The notes: generated from the letters alone by a model not told the origin. Shown: positions 13,274 to 25,060, numbered from the stretch's first letter. The stretch is DNA of 64,000 nucleotides from Cerrena zonata (GCA_038087015.1 JASBNA010000080.1:1-64000); one strand, 5' to 3'. Numbers and translations: made by a program.

Positions 13274-13319
13274 ATACATGATACATGATACATGATGCAT
13301 GATACATGATGCATGATAC
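13274..13319. repeat. 7-bp tandem repeat (ATACATG/ATGCATG)n
   Basis: About 6.5 consecutive heptamers, ATACATG alternating with ATGCATG, are visible. A 23-bp motif beginning CTTTGCCGTGCACAACAG lies just after it, and also about 220 bp before it (near 13098), so the flanks are themselves duplicated. Confidence 0.85.
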
Positions 13320-13595
13320 GTCTTTGCCGTGCACAACAGCGCAGATGAGTCCTCCACACAGCGCGGATTCAGCTCTGGCATCAGTGACGCCAGGGAAACA
13401 ACATTGAAATAACATTATCTGTGTTTATCCGATGTTCCCAAAAAAAGACATATTATAAACATTGAGAAAAACATGCTAAATGGTTTTCAAATGCTTCTCC
13501 CAATTTTGTCTCGATTTTTTGTGAGATATTTTCAATGTTTCCACCAATGTTTTTCATCCATCCATATACATATCCATCATATCCATCCATATCCA
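13320..13595. other. AT-rich spacer with TCCATA-rich run before the Helitron dimer
   Basis: The segment holds several short inverted copies of an ACATTGAAA-like motif, then a run of TCCATATCCATCC units immediately left of the Helitron 5' end. One unit (TCCATATACAT at 13561) matches the first 11 bases of the Helitron terminus. No gene is seen. Confidence 0.5.
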
Positions 13596-14906
13596 TCCAT
13601 ATACATAAAAGAGGTCGGTCCCCTTTTTGGTAGTCAACTGAGCAATCCGATTGGCTGGGACTTTGCAATCTGATTAGTCAACTCGGCTCTTAGGACAGGA
13701 ATCAGCGCGTTCGATTTCAAGCTGTCCATTAATGTCGAGGATTTATCTCGAATTTTCCATCACTTCCTCCCGAGTTCCTACGGATTCCGTACTAGAGCAT
13801 ATAAATATCAAGTGGTCTTTGGAGTGCAACTCGCTGTGCACGGTCCCAAGCTCTGTCGATAATAACTTTGCTTGCCTTTTTCATGGACATGAATAAATGT
13901 TAAATATGTGCGGTAGGTGGTGCTAACTAGCTAATTCCTCCAACAATTGAAAATATCATGTCTGTCCAGACACAAGTACTATCACACCACCGGAGTTTGA
14001 CCAAATTGTCAAACTCTATGCGTTCTACAGTTTCCGCAAATAATTTAAATCAGCGGTGCAAGTATATGGCGGGGATATACTACTACATAAACTGTACAGA
14101 TTTATAGCAGGTTCGGTGTAAAATTGAGTGTGCCAGAGGGGAAAGGGTAGGATTTTGACACTAGAGTTTGAAGCGTCAAACTCCGGTGGTGTGATAGTAC
14201 TAAGTAATAGTATAGACAAAATATTGGTAAGTACGACAATTTAATTTTCAACCTTGCACAACCTTCATTCCGCTACCGGCGGTTTCAAATAATTGTGTCG
14301 TGCTGTCAATGGTAGGTTCAATGGCACTTTCAATCTTCAATTTCCTATGGGTTCTATATATATTAGATGACTCATGATACCCTTTGAGTTGAGGGAGCGA
14401 ATCGTAAGCAAATGTGACAAGTAGCTCAGAGTAATAGTGATGTAACTTAGTAGAACTATGGATTCATGTAATGAGTTAGAAGTACGCTAAATACTTTTCT
14501 CTGGAGAAAATGTTGTTATGCGCTGGCTGGGAAGATTTATAACAAGCAAACTTCAAGATGATTGAAGCCTGAGTGTAAATTGTTACTGATAATTTGGACT
14601 GGAAAGTCCCAATGTAACCACAAAGAGACATGAACAGTGTACACAGGATGGGTATGCTCTCCGATCCTTTCAAGCAGTAGCACTGCCAGGCTGGTACTGT
14701 GCGACAGAGCTGCCGGTGCCCACCAGCAGCGGAGGAGCACAGTTCAAAACCTCTACACAAATGGCATGTATAAGCTTGCGTAGCACTTGATAGTATCATA
14801 TATACATTGTTAAATAACATTGAAACTTTCTACTTAATTACTTGGTTTACATGACTTACTCTCGAATGTTAACTGTAGACCGTGCGAATGCACGGGTATT
14901 ACCTAG
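13596..14906 (+). mobile_element. Non-autonomous Helitron, family 1, unit 1 of a tandem dimer
   Basis: The 5' end is TCCATATACATAAAAGAGG preceded by a host A (13595). The 3' end is a perfect 6-bp stem hairpin (CCGTGC-GAAT-GCACGG, 14880-14895), then 7 nt, then CTAG. A 5' TC and a 3' hairpin followed by CTAR are the diagnostic Helitron ends. No Rep/helicase is encoded, so it depends on an autonomous element elsewhere. Without its 219-bp MITE and the TA duplication the unit is about 1090 bp, nearly the same as unit 2 stripped of its insertions (about 1083 bp). Small open frames inside (e.g. 14476-14820) recur in unit 2 but have no recognisable motif. Confidence 0.9.
13979..14197. mobile_element. 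MITE family A, copy 3 (219 bp, inside Helitron unit 1)
   Basis: It has the same termini as the 693-bp copies (CTATCACACCACCGGAGT at one end, its inverse at the other) but most of the interior is deleted. The matching position in Helitron unit 2 (around 15857) reads ACACAAGTACTAAGTAAT without the element. That gives a direct empty site and proves duplication of the dinucleotide TA on insertion. Confidence 0.95.
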
Positions 14907-15116
14907 TCCATATACATAAAAGAGGTCGGTCCCCTTTTTGGTAGTCAACTGAGCAATCCGATTGGCTGGGACTTTGCAATCTGATTGGTCGACTCGGCTC
15001 TTAGGACAGGAATCAGCGCGTTCGATTTCAAGCTGTCCATTAATGTCGAGGAATTATCTCGAATTTTCCATCACTTCCTCCCGAGTTCCTACGGATTCCG
15101 TACCAGAGCATATAAA

Positions 15117-15693
15117 TCTATACATCTAAAGCAAAGACACGTACCGAAAAAGGCAAGCGGGTGATTATGTCACTAAAGTTATTAGGTCATCACCGTATTT
15201 GGTAGGGATGGCTGTCTTGCGCGAAGCGCGGCCCGGAGGGCGGGTGGCAAAATAAAGTAAAATACAGTACAAACTCAGACACTCTGTAGTAACAAGGGGG
15301 GAGATTAGAATCTCTATCTCTATTACAGCTGTGAGACTTCAGGCGGATTCTACATCGTTGATATTTCTTTAAAGCGAAATTGCGGGATAGAAATTAGTAT
15401 ATAAACTCAATAAACTTGGTTATAATATAAAATCCAAATTCTCAACAAGCACGGGCAGAGAGAGAGCTATGGAACCAATATTTTTGACCCGAGCATACAT
15501 ATATCATGATATATGAGCCAATCCATCAAAATATTATATCCTTCAAAGTTGCTTATACTCTGAAAAATGAATAACTCAGGGTCTTAATAATTTATTTCCA
15601 GAGGGCCGAAGGCCCTCTATGAATTATTTTCAGCAAGTGTCAGCTTGCTGTAGGCTGCGTATGACCGTGGTGACCACGGGCGTTATATTCTAG
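15117..15693 (+). mobile_element. Non-autonomous Helitron, family 2 (577 bp), nested in unit 2
   Basis: It begins TCTATACATCTAAAGC and ends with a hairpin (CCGTGGTGACCACGG, 15665-15679), ten nucleotides, then CTAG. It lies exactly between A and T of the sequence CATATAAA^TATCAAG, which is uninterrupted in unit 1 (13799-13813). No bases are duplicated, as is standard for Helitrons. An additional perfect hairpin, AGAGGGCC-GAA-GGCCCTCT, lies at 15600-15618. It shares hairpin style with family 1, but its sequence differs throughout. There is no coding capacity. Confidence 0.88.
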
Positions 15694-16496
15694 TATCAAG
15701 TGGTTGCAACTCGCTGTGCACGGTCCCAAGCTCTGTCGATAATAACTGTGCTTGCCTTTTTCATGGACATGAATAAATGTTAAATATGTGCGGTAGGTGG
15801 TGCTAACTAGGTAATTCCTCCAACAATTGAAAATATCATGTCTGTCCAGACACAAGTACTAAGTAATAGTATAGACAAAATATTGGTAAGTACGACAATT
15901 TAATTTTCAACCTTGCACAACCTTCATTCCGCTACCGGCGGTTTCAAATAATTGTGTCGTGCTGTAAATGGTAGGTTCAATGGCACTTTCAATCTTCAAT
16001 TTCCTATGGGTTCTATATATATTAGATGACTCATGATACCCTTTGAGTTGAGGGAGCGAATCGTAAGCAGATGTGATAAGTAGCTTAGAGTAATAGTGAT
16101 GTAGCTTAGTAGAACTATGGATTCATGTAATGAGTTAGAAGTACGCTAAATACTTTTCTCTGGAGAAAATGTTGTTATGCGCTGGCTGGGAAGATTTTAT
16201 AACAAGCAAACTTCAAGATGATTGAAGCCTGAGTGTAAATTGTTACTGATAATTTGGACTGGCAAGTCCCAATGTAACCACAAAGAGACATGAACAGTGT
16301 ACACAGGATGGGTATGCTCTCCGATCCTTTCAAGCAGTAGCACTGCCAGGCTGGTACTGTGCGACAGAGCTGCCGGTGCCCACCAGCAGCGGAGGAGCAC
16401 AGTTCAAAACCTCTACACAAATGGCATGTATAAGCTTGTGTAGCACTTGATAGTATCATATATACATTGTTAAATAACATTGAAACTTTCTACTTA

Positions 16497-17085
16497 TAGC
16501 GCTTTCAGAAAACCTAGTCGCAGCGTCCAATTTTTTCTCGGTTTTTGGGCTTGTAGGCGCGCAAATGGGCGGCCTTTCCCACCTTGCCACAGCGCCAGCC
16601 ACACGGCATGCGCGGTAGCCACACTCCATACATGGACATTACACTCATTAAATCTGTGTGAGTAACTCATGGAGTGAAACTTCAGTATTCTCACTTCCGA
16701 TATCTATCGGTGCATCACCCTACACTATGTACTCGATGCCGCAATGTTCTTATAGTCAATGGGGATGCCACTCAGGCGTCAACCGAAACGAGACGTCTCA
16801 ATTTGGAGACGTGGGAAACGCATTGATGGCCTCTAACGCCCGCACGTGCGTTGACCGAGCTCACGAGAATCTTTTGGATACTTGGTTTGAGACCGTCAGA
16901 GGCCTCGTAAGTTGATTCTGAACAAAGGGATAGCATCCCAAAACCCAAATCAAGCTTAAAAACCAAAGTGGTTACGATACAGCAGGTATTATGCTGTGTG
17001 GCACTTCAGCCACATTGTAGCGCTTAAACCGTGGTAAACAGCGAAAAAAAAATGAACACTGCGACTAGGTTTTGTGAAACGGCTG
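16497..17085. mobile_element. MITE family B (589 bp, TA target duplication), nested in unit 2
   Basis: Terminal inverted repeats of about 29 bp match well (left TAGCGCTTTCAGAAAACCTA, right inverse CAGCCGTTTCACAAAACCTA, both continuing GTCGCAG). TA flanks both sides. The uninterrupted sequence CTACTTAATTACTTGG is present in unit 1 near 14833, giving an exact empty site. There is no transposase; only meaningless short frames. The TA duplication again points to a Tc1/mariner-type source, but the terminal sequence is unrelated to family A. Confidence 0.92.
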
Positions 17086-17157
17086 TAATTACTTGGTTTA
17101 CATGACTTACTCTCAAATGTTAACTGTAGACCGTGCGAATGCACGGGTATTACCTAG

Positions 17158-20100
17158 TTATAACACAGTATATATATTTTCCATGTTTTTCAAGATAACT
17201 GGCATCAGAAATCATTATGTCAATATTTATAATGTTTTTGTCTCAAAGTCCCAGTCGCCAATAGCTAATCATAGCAGTTGATCGGCCGATCACCACTACC
17301 CATCCCTCGTGTTGAAACTTTTCCTTCTCTGGCGGAATCTCGCAGAAACCCGGCCTGTAGCAAAACCCAATGGGAAAGATATCACTAACAGACCAAGCCG
17401 CCCCTCAACCCCTCCCATGTCGATCCGGAATTCCGGTGCACGGTCTTCAGGGTTAATTTGCTTTCCTATCACTCATCTCGAATATGCAATCTTGCTGACT
17501 CCGACTGTACTATTTTGTTATTCGGATTCGAGTCTAAACACAGTCGTACTTCTTTCAGGTGTGTTCGTGGCTGACCAGGCTCACCGACTTCTGCCCAACA
17601 GCATTCCCCGAATGTACCAGAATGGCACAAGGAGCGGTGACAAGGCAACACTGCAATGCTCAGTCGCCACCTACGTTAACACATATCGACGTAAGTGGCA
17701 CAGAACAACATCTCTTTTCTGTTGCGTGTGAACGTACAACCCGGCCGTGAGATGCTACATTAAACATACCACTCATATTTACATATACACCACCAACCCT
17801 GCGAAACCTGGGTCACGCATCAGGCGCTTGGATCACGGAGACATGAGCAGTCAGCTTGGGCTCAGATCTCGGAGGTATTAATTCAACCTCAGAACCGGCT
17901 GCTTGAGCATATGAATGGAGTCTCAGACTCCGAATCTCTGAGCGGTGTAATTTATAATGATCAGACAGATGTTTTGTACAAAGATAGCCTTCACCTGAGT
18001 TACACCTCATTGGAAGCTTGTCAACATAAGGTACACTGGCATCTCTGTGGGTCTCAATCTCACACTGTAATGTCATCGGAACTGTATAATATGCATGTCA
18101 GACTCATCCAGTCGGAGGTCGTCATAAAACTGGTTGTTCCGCCAAGTTATATATTTTGACACGCCGGCAGCTGACTTCACGCTTTCATCCTTTCGACCAT
18201 CTTCTTTGCTCAGAAATAGAGTCAAACCTCGTCCCTTCTCGACCCACATCCTGGGAAGTCTCCTCTGGGACTGATGACTAGGTGACTATCTAAGACATGG
18301 CTATAGTCTCACTCGGCATTGGAACCTGAAAGATTGGCCATGGTCATGCCACCATTCCGATTGAAGGAAGGGCTCTTTGGCTATAGGGTAAGTGTGACTT
18401 GATTGTATCCTCAGTGCCTTTGCCTTGCATTCCCATATTCCTTATTGTGTATCTTCAGTACAATGTATCATTCAACAGTATGGTTTATTGATATCATCGC
18501 ATCGACAACTAGTGTCAACCTACCCAATGTTCACACTCGCCAGGTCTGTCTCCGCTATGTGGTTATTTTCCTGGGGCTCGTTATTCTTCCAATCTGATAT
18601 TTGCTCATGTATGTTGCATGTCTCTCTAGAGCTGACACTCGCTGACTTTGTCTCTAGAAACCCTCTCTTCGGGAACGCGTGTTTGATGGGTCGAGGCACG
18701 GAATCCGCCTTCAAAATAATGAACACCTTGCATGTTGGGTTCATCGTTCAGCTCGTCCATTAGGGCAACAAGGATCTCTACTTCTATACTTCATACTCCT
18801 ATATCCGACGATCTTTGTATAGTATTATCATCACAATGATATACACGTTAAGCTCTAGTATCATTATGATCAGCGCTACATCATTATGCAAGCCACCATA
18901 CTCGCAGAGTAAGTACAGAGACGGACAGGGTCTAACCAATTTACATTGGAGATATATATGACAAACCTCACATAATGATCTATACAATACAGATCTCTCA
19001 TAGGTTTCAACAAGGTCTGAGTGATATGAGGCGCAGATATCAGGAGCGGTACCAACTCCAAGCCTATTGCCTTTTCTCGATACGAGTGACCTCTGGTTGA
19101 CCTCACTCGAATCTCTGCGCGCCAATACACCAGTCCTGTAGATATCAACATGACTGGCCTATGGATTTCACATGATACTAGGGCATGTGTTTTGTCGAGT
19201 CCACATCTTAGAGCACCGCCGCAATAGTAACCGTCGTCCCATGCGATGTGTACAGCTCTTTGACGACAACGTAATAGAGTCAGTTTTAATCGGCATACGA
19301 TAGAACCCATTCGGTTAAATCCGCTTATGATGGGTAAGTCCCCCTTCTCTTATACTTTGAGCAGCAGATGAACGTTTAGCTACCTGTAAGGTTGAGTCAG
19401 TTTATTCCAGCGGTCTAGACGAAGCATCGGGGCGTCCATGAGAGCAACACGAGATCCGCGGGTGTCCTAAAGTGGTCATTGGGCACCACAGCTCCAATCC
19501 GCTTATTCAAGTGTTGGGTAGGATTCTGCAATCGGCTGTCAACATCGATGATCATTGATTCTAATATTATACATAACATCCCGGGCCGGGCCCCTAGCGG
19601 CGTGCTCGCTCAGTTGTCTCTTAACCGCAGATTCCTTAATTGAATATCTAGCCTCATTTCAGAAGGACATTGAAGAAACGCAAAAAATCAATGGAGATGC
19701 GTGAGAAGGCCTATTTCGCTTTGCGAGAGGTAGTGTCTGTCTTACGAGATCAAGTCAATAACGTGGGTTCATTCTGGTGCTATAAATAATTTCCCCCTAT
19801 TCAGCAATCCCAGAGCCAATGGACTGTCAGTATACCTTATCCCCCGAGTCTGTACCTTATCTTGTGCACTCAGAAAGGCTATAATCTTGGTATCGTATTG
19901 ACAACTTGAAAGCAATCGCATGATAGCCACTTAAATGAGCCCGATCGGCAATTAGTTTCGCAACGGGCTGGTCGAGCGGAGTCCTGGGATTCTTGTTACT
20001 CGAATGACACTCCGGATCCCCTTTTATACTCTGCTATACGAAGCAAAGAGATCCATGTATGTCCCCGAGCTTTGTTGTCTAATTTACAACATGTTACTAT

Positions 20101-20284
20101 GTCTACTATGGCGAGCTCCTACTATATAATTAGCTTAGCTTCCCACGTTCTTCCTTGTGTTCATATCGGGCTCCTCTTGGAGTGTATGGTAAGCTTAAAT
20201 CTACTATATCGAGCAATTCCATATAATTGGCTCTCTCTAGTCTGCCTCCACCCACGCTGAGAACTACAACGCTATTGCAGCCAG
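17158..20284. other. Long stretch without a supported gene
   Basis: Several 60-145-codon frames lie on both strands but overlap one another and show no motif. A segment near 17355-17385 (CAAAACCCAATGGGAAAGAT) resembles one near 29815-29840 (CAAAACCCAGTGGGAAAAAT), probably an old dispersed repeat whose ends I cannot place. No RNA gene is seen. Confidence 0.4.
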
Positions 20285-20779
20285 ATGTGTCCGGTCCACA
20301 ACACAGCTCTTTCCAAACCGACCGGCAGTGGTTTCCCCAGATGCACTACGTTCTATATTCCAGTTCATCTCCTGCGTACTACACCGGACAAGGCTGCATC
20401 CCTTGGTGGTACTCACTGCTTTGCTATTTCTGCGAACGGTCCAATATCCAATCGCGCTTCGTCGAGATGCAGATTGTTCATCTCCGCTCTCATGCTTGCG
20501 TCTAAGACGATGTGTGATGCCACTTACTCAAATAGGTTTTGGGAGGCCGCCACAAGAAGTGTTCTCTCCCTCCGTGAGATCAACCAGAGGGAACAGGAGA
20601 TGTGTCGTGTATGGGATGGCATCTCGCAGTCGACCCTGTTGAACTTTGCGACTTTGTGCTGGCGGTTCACAATGACCCTAATTGGCACTCTCTCACACAC
20701 TCTGCTGTCCCTGCAGCATCCCCACCTCTGGCAGCGTTCCTACGGTCTCATTGACCAAAGTCTGCCTTCGCGGTGTTGA
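20285..20779 (+). pseudogene. Pho80/PCL-type cyclin, decayed fragment
   Basis: Two adjacent frames together give a cyclin box. The first (about 20340-20425) reads FISCVLHRTRLHPLVVLTAL, like the first helices of Pcl/Pho80 cyclins. The second (about 20430-20600) reads FISALMLASKTMCDATYSNR then LREINQREQEMC, the conserved core in which this family carries ASK...D.TYSN and the LREINQ-E-EMC helix. A frameshift separates the two. After REQEMC the usual LEWEL-type continuation is lost. No start codon context is convincing. The intact family would bind a Pho85-like kinase; this copy is too damaged to do so. Confidence 0.75.
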
Positions 20780-21761
20780 CCCCCTTCAAGTTACACCGGC
20801 GAACACCATGCGACATTTTTCGGCATCTGCTCAACCCATTCTGTGGTAGTTGACATGGCGATTGAGAAATACTTGCGGCATTCGAGTCCGTCTTCTTCCC
20901 CACCACTATTCCTTCTACTTCTCGGTCTGTATGTGGACAGTCAACCAATTGTAATCAGAGATGCGCATTTCGATTAAGGATGCATCATGCTCATAGCAAT
21001 CAAGACCTTGATAAGGATTGAGAAGAGGAAATAGTGCAAGAAAATCACGGAATGTCGCAACTCGACGAGGAGGAGGAGGAGGAGGAGGAGTTCTTGGTAG
21101 GCAGGGCAAGCTTTGATACACCGAGTCAATGGCTTACAAAGGCAGATTCAATACACAAACTAAATTCATTACACCGAGCATAATCGTGACCAAGCACAGA
21201 TCAGGTTCGGTCTAAAATAGCATTCTGTCTAGTATATCAGCGCAATGTGAGCAACACATGAGGGATTCAAAGGACACGAGCGGAAATGCCGACGGGAAAG
21301 ATTTTCAGTGGATCCCGAAAAGGTCCATGCCAATATCCTCAAAATTGCTAAGGGCGAGAGTAGTACAGAAGTTGTTTGTTTCTGTTACCATAGGTGCACT
21401 CAAGTCCTCCGCGTCATCTACGGGCCCGCGTTACACCAGACCAACCTAATACGAGGAACTGAGCAATTGGGTGAGAGAAATCGAGACTCACAGATGTCAA
21501 TAACTCCCATAAGGAGAAGACTGCAGAAGTCCGGTCATCAGATAATCAAGAGTGATACCACTCCCTTGGATGAAAACGTAGGATGATATCCATGGCAGAA
21601 TACATTGCAGCAATGCATCAGGAAAAACACGAAATGATCATTGAGTCATAAATAGTAATTTCCCCCCTAATTGAGCCCATTTCGCACTATTCCGTGCTAT
21701 TTTTCTCTATTCCATTCTATTCAGGTTGGTTTATATACTAGTGTAATATTTTTATAAGTCT
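20780..21761. other. Non-coding stretch; short GGA microsatellite
   Basis: A run of GGA/GAG triplets is seen at about 21068-21089. No coding sequence is recognised. The right part (about 21640-21760), AT-rich with poly-C and poly-T tracts, probably includes the 3' terminal region of the adjacent Plavaka element, whose exact end I cannot fix. Confidence 0.4.
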
Positions 21762-24700
21762 TTAGTATACTACACGGTACATATGCTCATCGACATAGGG
21801 ATTAACATAAAATTCATTACATTTCTCAAGCACGACGGGGAGCGATGGGACCAAATCGGGGGAAGTGCATAATACTACGGAAGATTTTGTCCACCGGAAT
21901 GATGGTTGCATGACGGATACCATTCTTGAATGCTCGAGAGACTTTGTACATGCCATGGTGTGGATGGGGTAGAGCGGGAAATGTGGTAAACCATTCAACG
22001 TAAGCAAGGTGTTGCGGGATAACAATATCCGACAACAGTTGCTGATGCCGAGATGCGATTGAGAAAACCGCACGAACCTGCGCCACACGGTATCCTGTAG
22101 TATATACATATATTTGTAAGAAATGTTTTTGATGAGAGCAAGAAACGACGTACGAGATACTCCAACAGACTCACAGTCTGACTCATCGACAATACTTATA
22201 AGAACGGTGTCGAATCGTGCTGGGACCAATCGACCTTGTTTGTCTTGATATGATGGACGAGTGTGGGCAACATCCATAACGTCGTCGCTGTTAAGCTAAT
22301 CATCCACTGGCCTGTTATAAACCTGATCTTGTGGAAGATCTGAAGTGAGGAGAAGGGAAGGATAATGTTTGCCGCAGCGCGCTCGAGTCGATTACCTGAG
22401 AAGGTCGGGTTCCTTCTGTGTGCAATGAATATTGTCAGGGCATTGTGGATATCAATTGCACCGTAGTTGTCTGCCAGGGAATTGAAGTCGACTGAGTAAA
22501 CGGTTGGATACTTGGTCATGACCACATGAGGGTGGCGGATAACTGGAGCCCGGCCAACAGTCAGACTACTTGCTCTGGGTTTCAAACGAAGGCGCCAGTT
22601 CACAAAGTGGTCGTAACGGAATATCGCTCAAGCCATTTCGTCATTTGTGCGAATGCGTTACGTGTGTTTGAGGCATTATAGGCGTCCTTAGTATAATCGA
22701 TGTGTAGCCGTTCCGTTGTCTGTGTATTGTAATTTTCCGTTGTACCAAAAAGCTCTATTGAGTACCGATAATGACCCGCATTATGAAGTTTTGGTAGTTG
22801 AAAGCGAGCCCGGACACCAAGGTCCACAAAAATGTTCTTGTTGGCGTGGAATTTCCGTAGCGCGGCGTCCATATCGCCCAATGTCGTTGATCTGTGGGCC
22901 TTATATTGTGCAAGATATAGAAAGTCAAGCATGCCCCGAACGGCAAGTAGTAACCGAGTAGTCGAATGTCCATTTAGAAGGCGTAGATCCACAATGAGAC
23001 CCATGACGATACGTGCAATATCTCGGTGCTCCTGACCGGATACGCGAGATAGAGTGGTGATCCCCTTGGTAAAAAGTCGAGTGGTATGGTTAGGGGGCAT
23101 GCGACGGCATCGGGCGTCGACCTCAATCGGTCCAAATGCCTTTGAGTTAGTGAGCCATGCAACAAGGTGCTTGATCAATGCTTGATAGAGTTGGTGGAGA
23201 ATATCCGGTGTGATGGCGCGGAAAATGTTGGTGTAAGGGAAGCCTTCCCAGAATGGATGTACAATGGGTTTGATCCCAGCACCTCGACATGCAGCAAAGA
23301 ACTCTCCCGGAGGACCGTCGACAAGCTCCAGCGCTTCTAGAACCGCTTGCAAGTCTCGAGATTCACCTAGGTCACCCGATCCTAACTCGTCACGGGGAAC
23401 GTCACAGGTAGGGCAAACCTTTGTGCAGGTAACTAGGAGTTGTTCCGGGTAATCGCCAACAAATGCAGCAAATAGTAGGTGACAGCGTCGGAGGACTCCA
23501 TCTCCACCCCGCATCGGAAGACCATGCTTGCCAGCTTCAACGAGAGGGTCAAGCATAAGCTTCATACCACGATGAAATAAATTCGCAAGTGCACGTCGAC
23601 GGGAGGTGGGACTTGTGATATGTTTGAGACGAGTAGTGGGGAGATAACCCAGAAGTATCTGAGCTTGTCGAGAGGGTTTCTTGCGTATTTCTTTAGGTAT
23701 GTTGCCGATAGTAAGGTATACGGGGTATGCGGTTTTACCTCGAAACAAAGTCAATTGTGTCTTATCGGAAGATATGATAATAGGGATGATTGTAGCGCCC
23801 GGGGTCTTTTCTTCAAGTGCGATCTACAAAATAGAAGGTACGTATCAGAAGTTAGCGATCTCTCACAGCTTGAGAGTACTTAATTATATCAGAATTACCT
23901 GCGTACTCCACCACCACTTCCCAGTATGCATCTCATGATAGATGCGATGCTCTGAGTGACATGCCGGATCGCTATAATGCTGTTCGGGAGAAAATACAAG
24001 GTATGCTGCAAACTCTGGGTTCCTGAACAGTGCCCGAACACACTCGATGACATCACGGAAGTAGATATCAAACGACTCCCCCGCAACAACGATCTCCTCA
24101 CGCTTGAATCGAGGTCGCCCAGGAAGAGATTCATCGGTTATCTTATGTAACTCGACAGAATTCTTGTATGACAGACCAAGTTTTTCGGCCATCTGAAGAT
24201 AAGAGTAAGCTATACATACATGTGGTTTGATAATTTATTTGTACTCACATTATCAAGGGCCAGAAGCTCATTGATTGCTGTCGATCCAGGACCGCGAAGT
24301 TTCACCCATCTTGCAAATTCCCAGTCAAGGCGGGAAATAAATGGAGCATATGGACTCCTGGCGGATGTATGCTCAAACTGAGCTTGAGAGGCTTGATACT
24401 CGTTGTTCCCTTTCTGGCTGCTTATCGGGGCACCGGGATTTCCTTTGCTCTTCGGAAACAGCTTCTATATGGCTCTTGGCTAATATTTCGCTCGTTCTCT
24501 GTCCGTTCGGCTTGAGTACGTCGTACATTATCGGACTCGGATGGCAAGTGCTCTTCATCATGTAGAGGCGGTCCTTGGTACTGTTCATCAACCTCTGGTT
24601 CCCAATCAGGTTCATTCGGATCGAAGTCGAGATGATCGTCTTGAATCTCGTCGTCTTGAATCCCGTCGTCTTGAATCTCGACATCTTGGATCTCATCGTC

Positions 24701-25060
24701 ATTGTTGTCTGTTGGGTGCTGATAACCTCCAGGCTCCCGACCAAAGTCATGCTCAGAATAATCTTGTCCGAAGAAATCTCCTTCGAAACAAGGGGCGCTT
24801 GGAGGTTGGTCTTGGTCATGCACTCCCGGCATATATTCATCTGCCTGATCGAGGATTGCACGACACCTTGGGTTCGTCGTAGTAGCAAGGTGACGAGAGT
24901 ATCCAGAAGAACTAAAAAGAGTATTACAGCCCTCGCAGAAGGCGTCGAGGGTCGGGGTAGAGTAAATCGACACGATATTGTCTGGTAAAGGTAAGTAACA
25001 TGGGATAGGTGCGTTACAAGCGGTAGCACCGTTACTAACACTAGCCGGTATCAAGGTCAA
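21762..25060 (-). mobile_element. Plavaka-type (CACTA superfamily) transposase, inactivated
   Basis: The reading order on the minus strand is: an N-terminal zinc-finger-like segment (C..C...12..H....PxC, about 24920-24850), an acidic linker with repeated EIQDD units, then FARWVKLRGPGSTAINELL, an intron, LGLSYKNSVELHKI, an intron (23898-23824), and a core starting LEEKTPGATIIPIIISSDKT followed by LTLFRGKTAYPVYLTIGNIP. The core continues with CPTCDVPRDELG, FRAITPDILHQLYQALIKHL, and the C-terminal AYVEWFTTFPALPHPHHGMY and HFPRFGP segments. These are hallmarks of Agaricomycete Plavaka transposases. At least four frame breaks are visible: near 24422, 22610, 22280 and 21845. The 384-codon core (23754-22600) is still open. 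Terminal inverted repeats could not be placed. Confidence 0.9.

Larger units (their letters stand above)
14907..17157 (+). mobile_element. Non-autonomous Helitron, family 1, unit 2 of a tandem dimer
   Basis: It begins TCCATATACAT directly after the CTAG of unit 1 with no spacer, and ends with hairpin 17131-17146 and CTAG at 17154-17157, followed by T. It carries two younger insertions: a second-family Helitron (15117-15693) and a 589-bp MITE (16497-17085). Unit 1 provides the empty site for both. The base before this unit is G rather than A. The dimer as a whole therefore sits between one host A and one host T, as expected if it inserted once as a head-to-tail concatemer. Confidence 0.9.

Noticed and set aside
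24575..24988. Plus-strand frame of 137 codons at the Plavaka N-terminus
   Set aside because: Antisense to the acidic EIQDD-rich linker; the VVLN/LESR repeats arise from that repeat.
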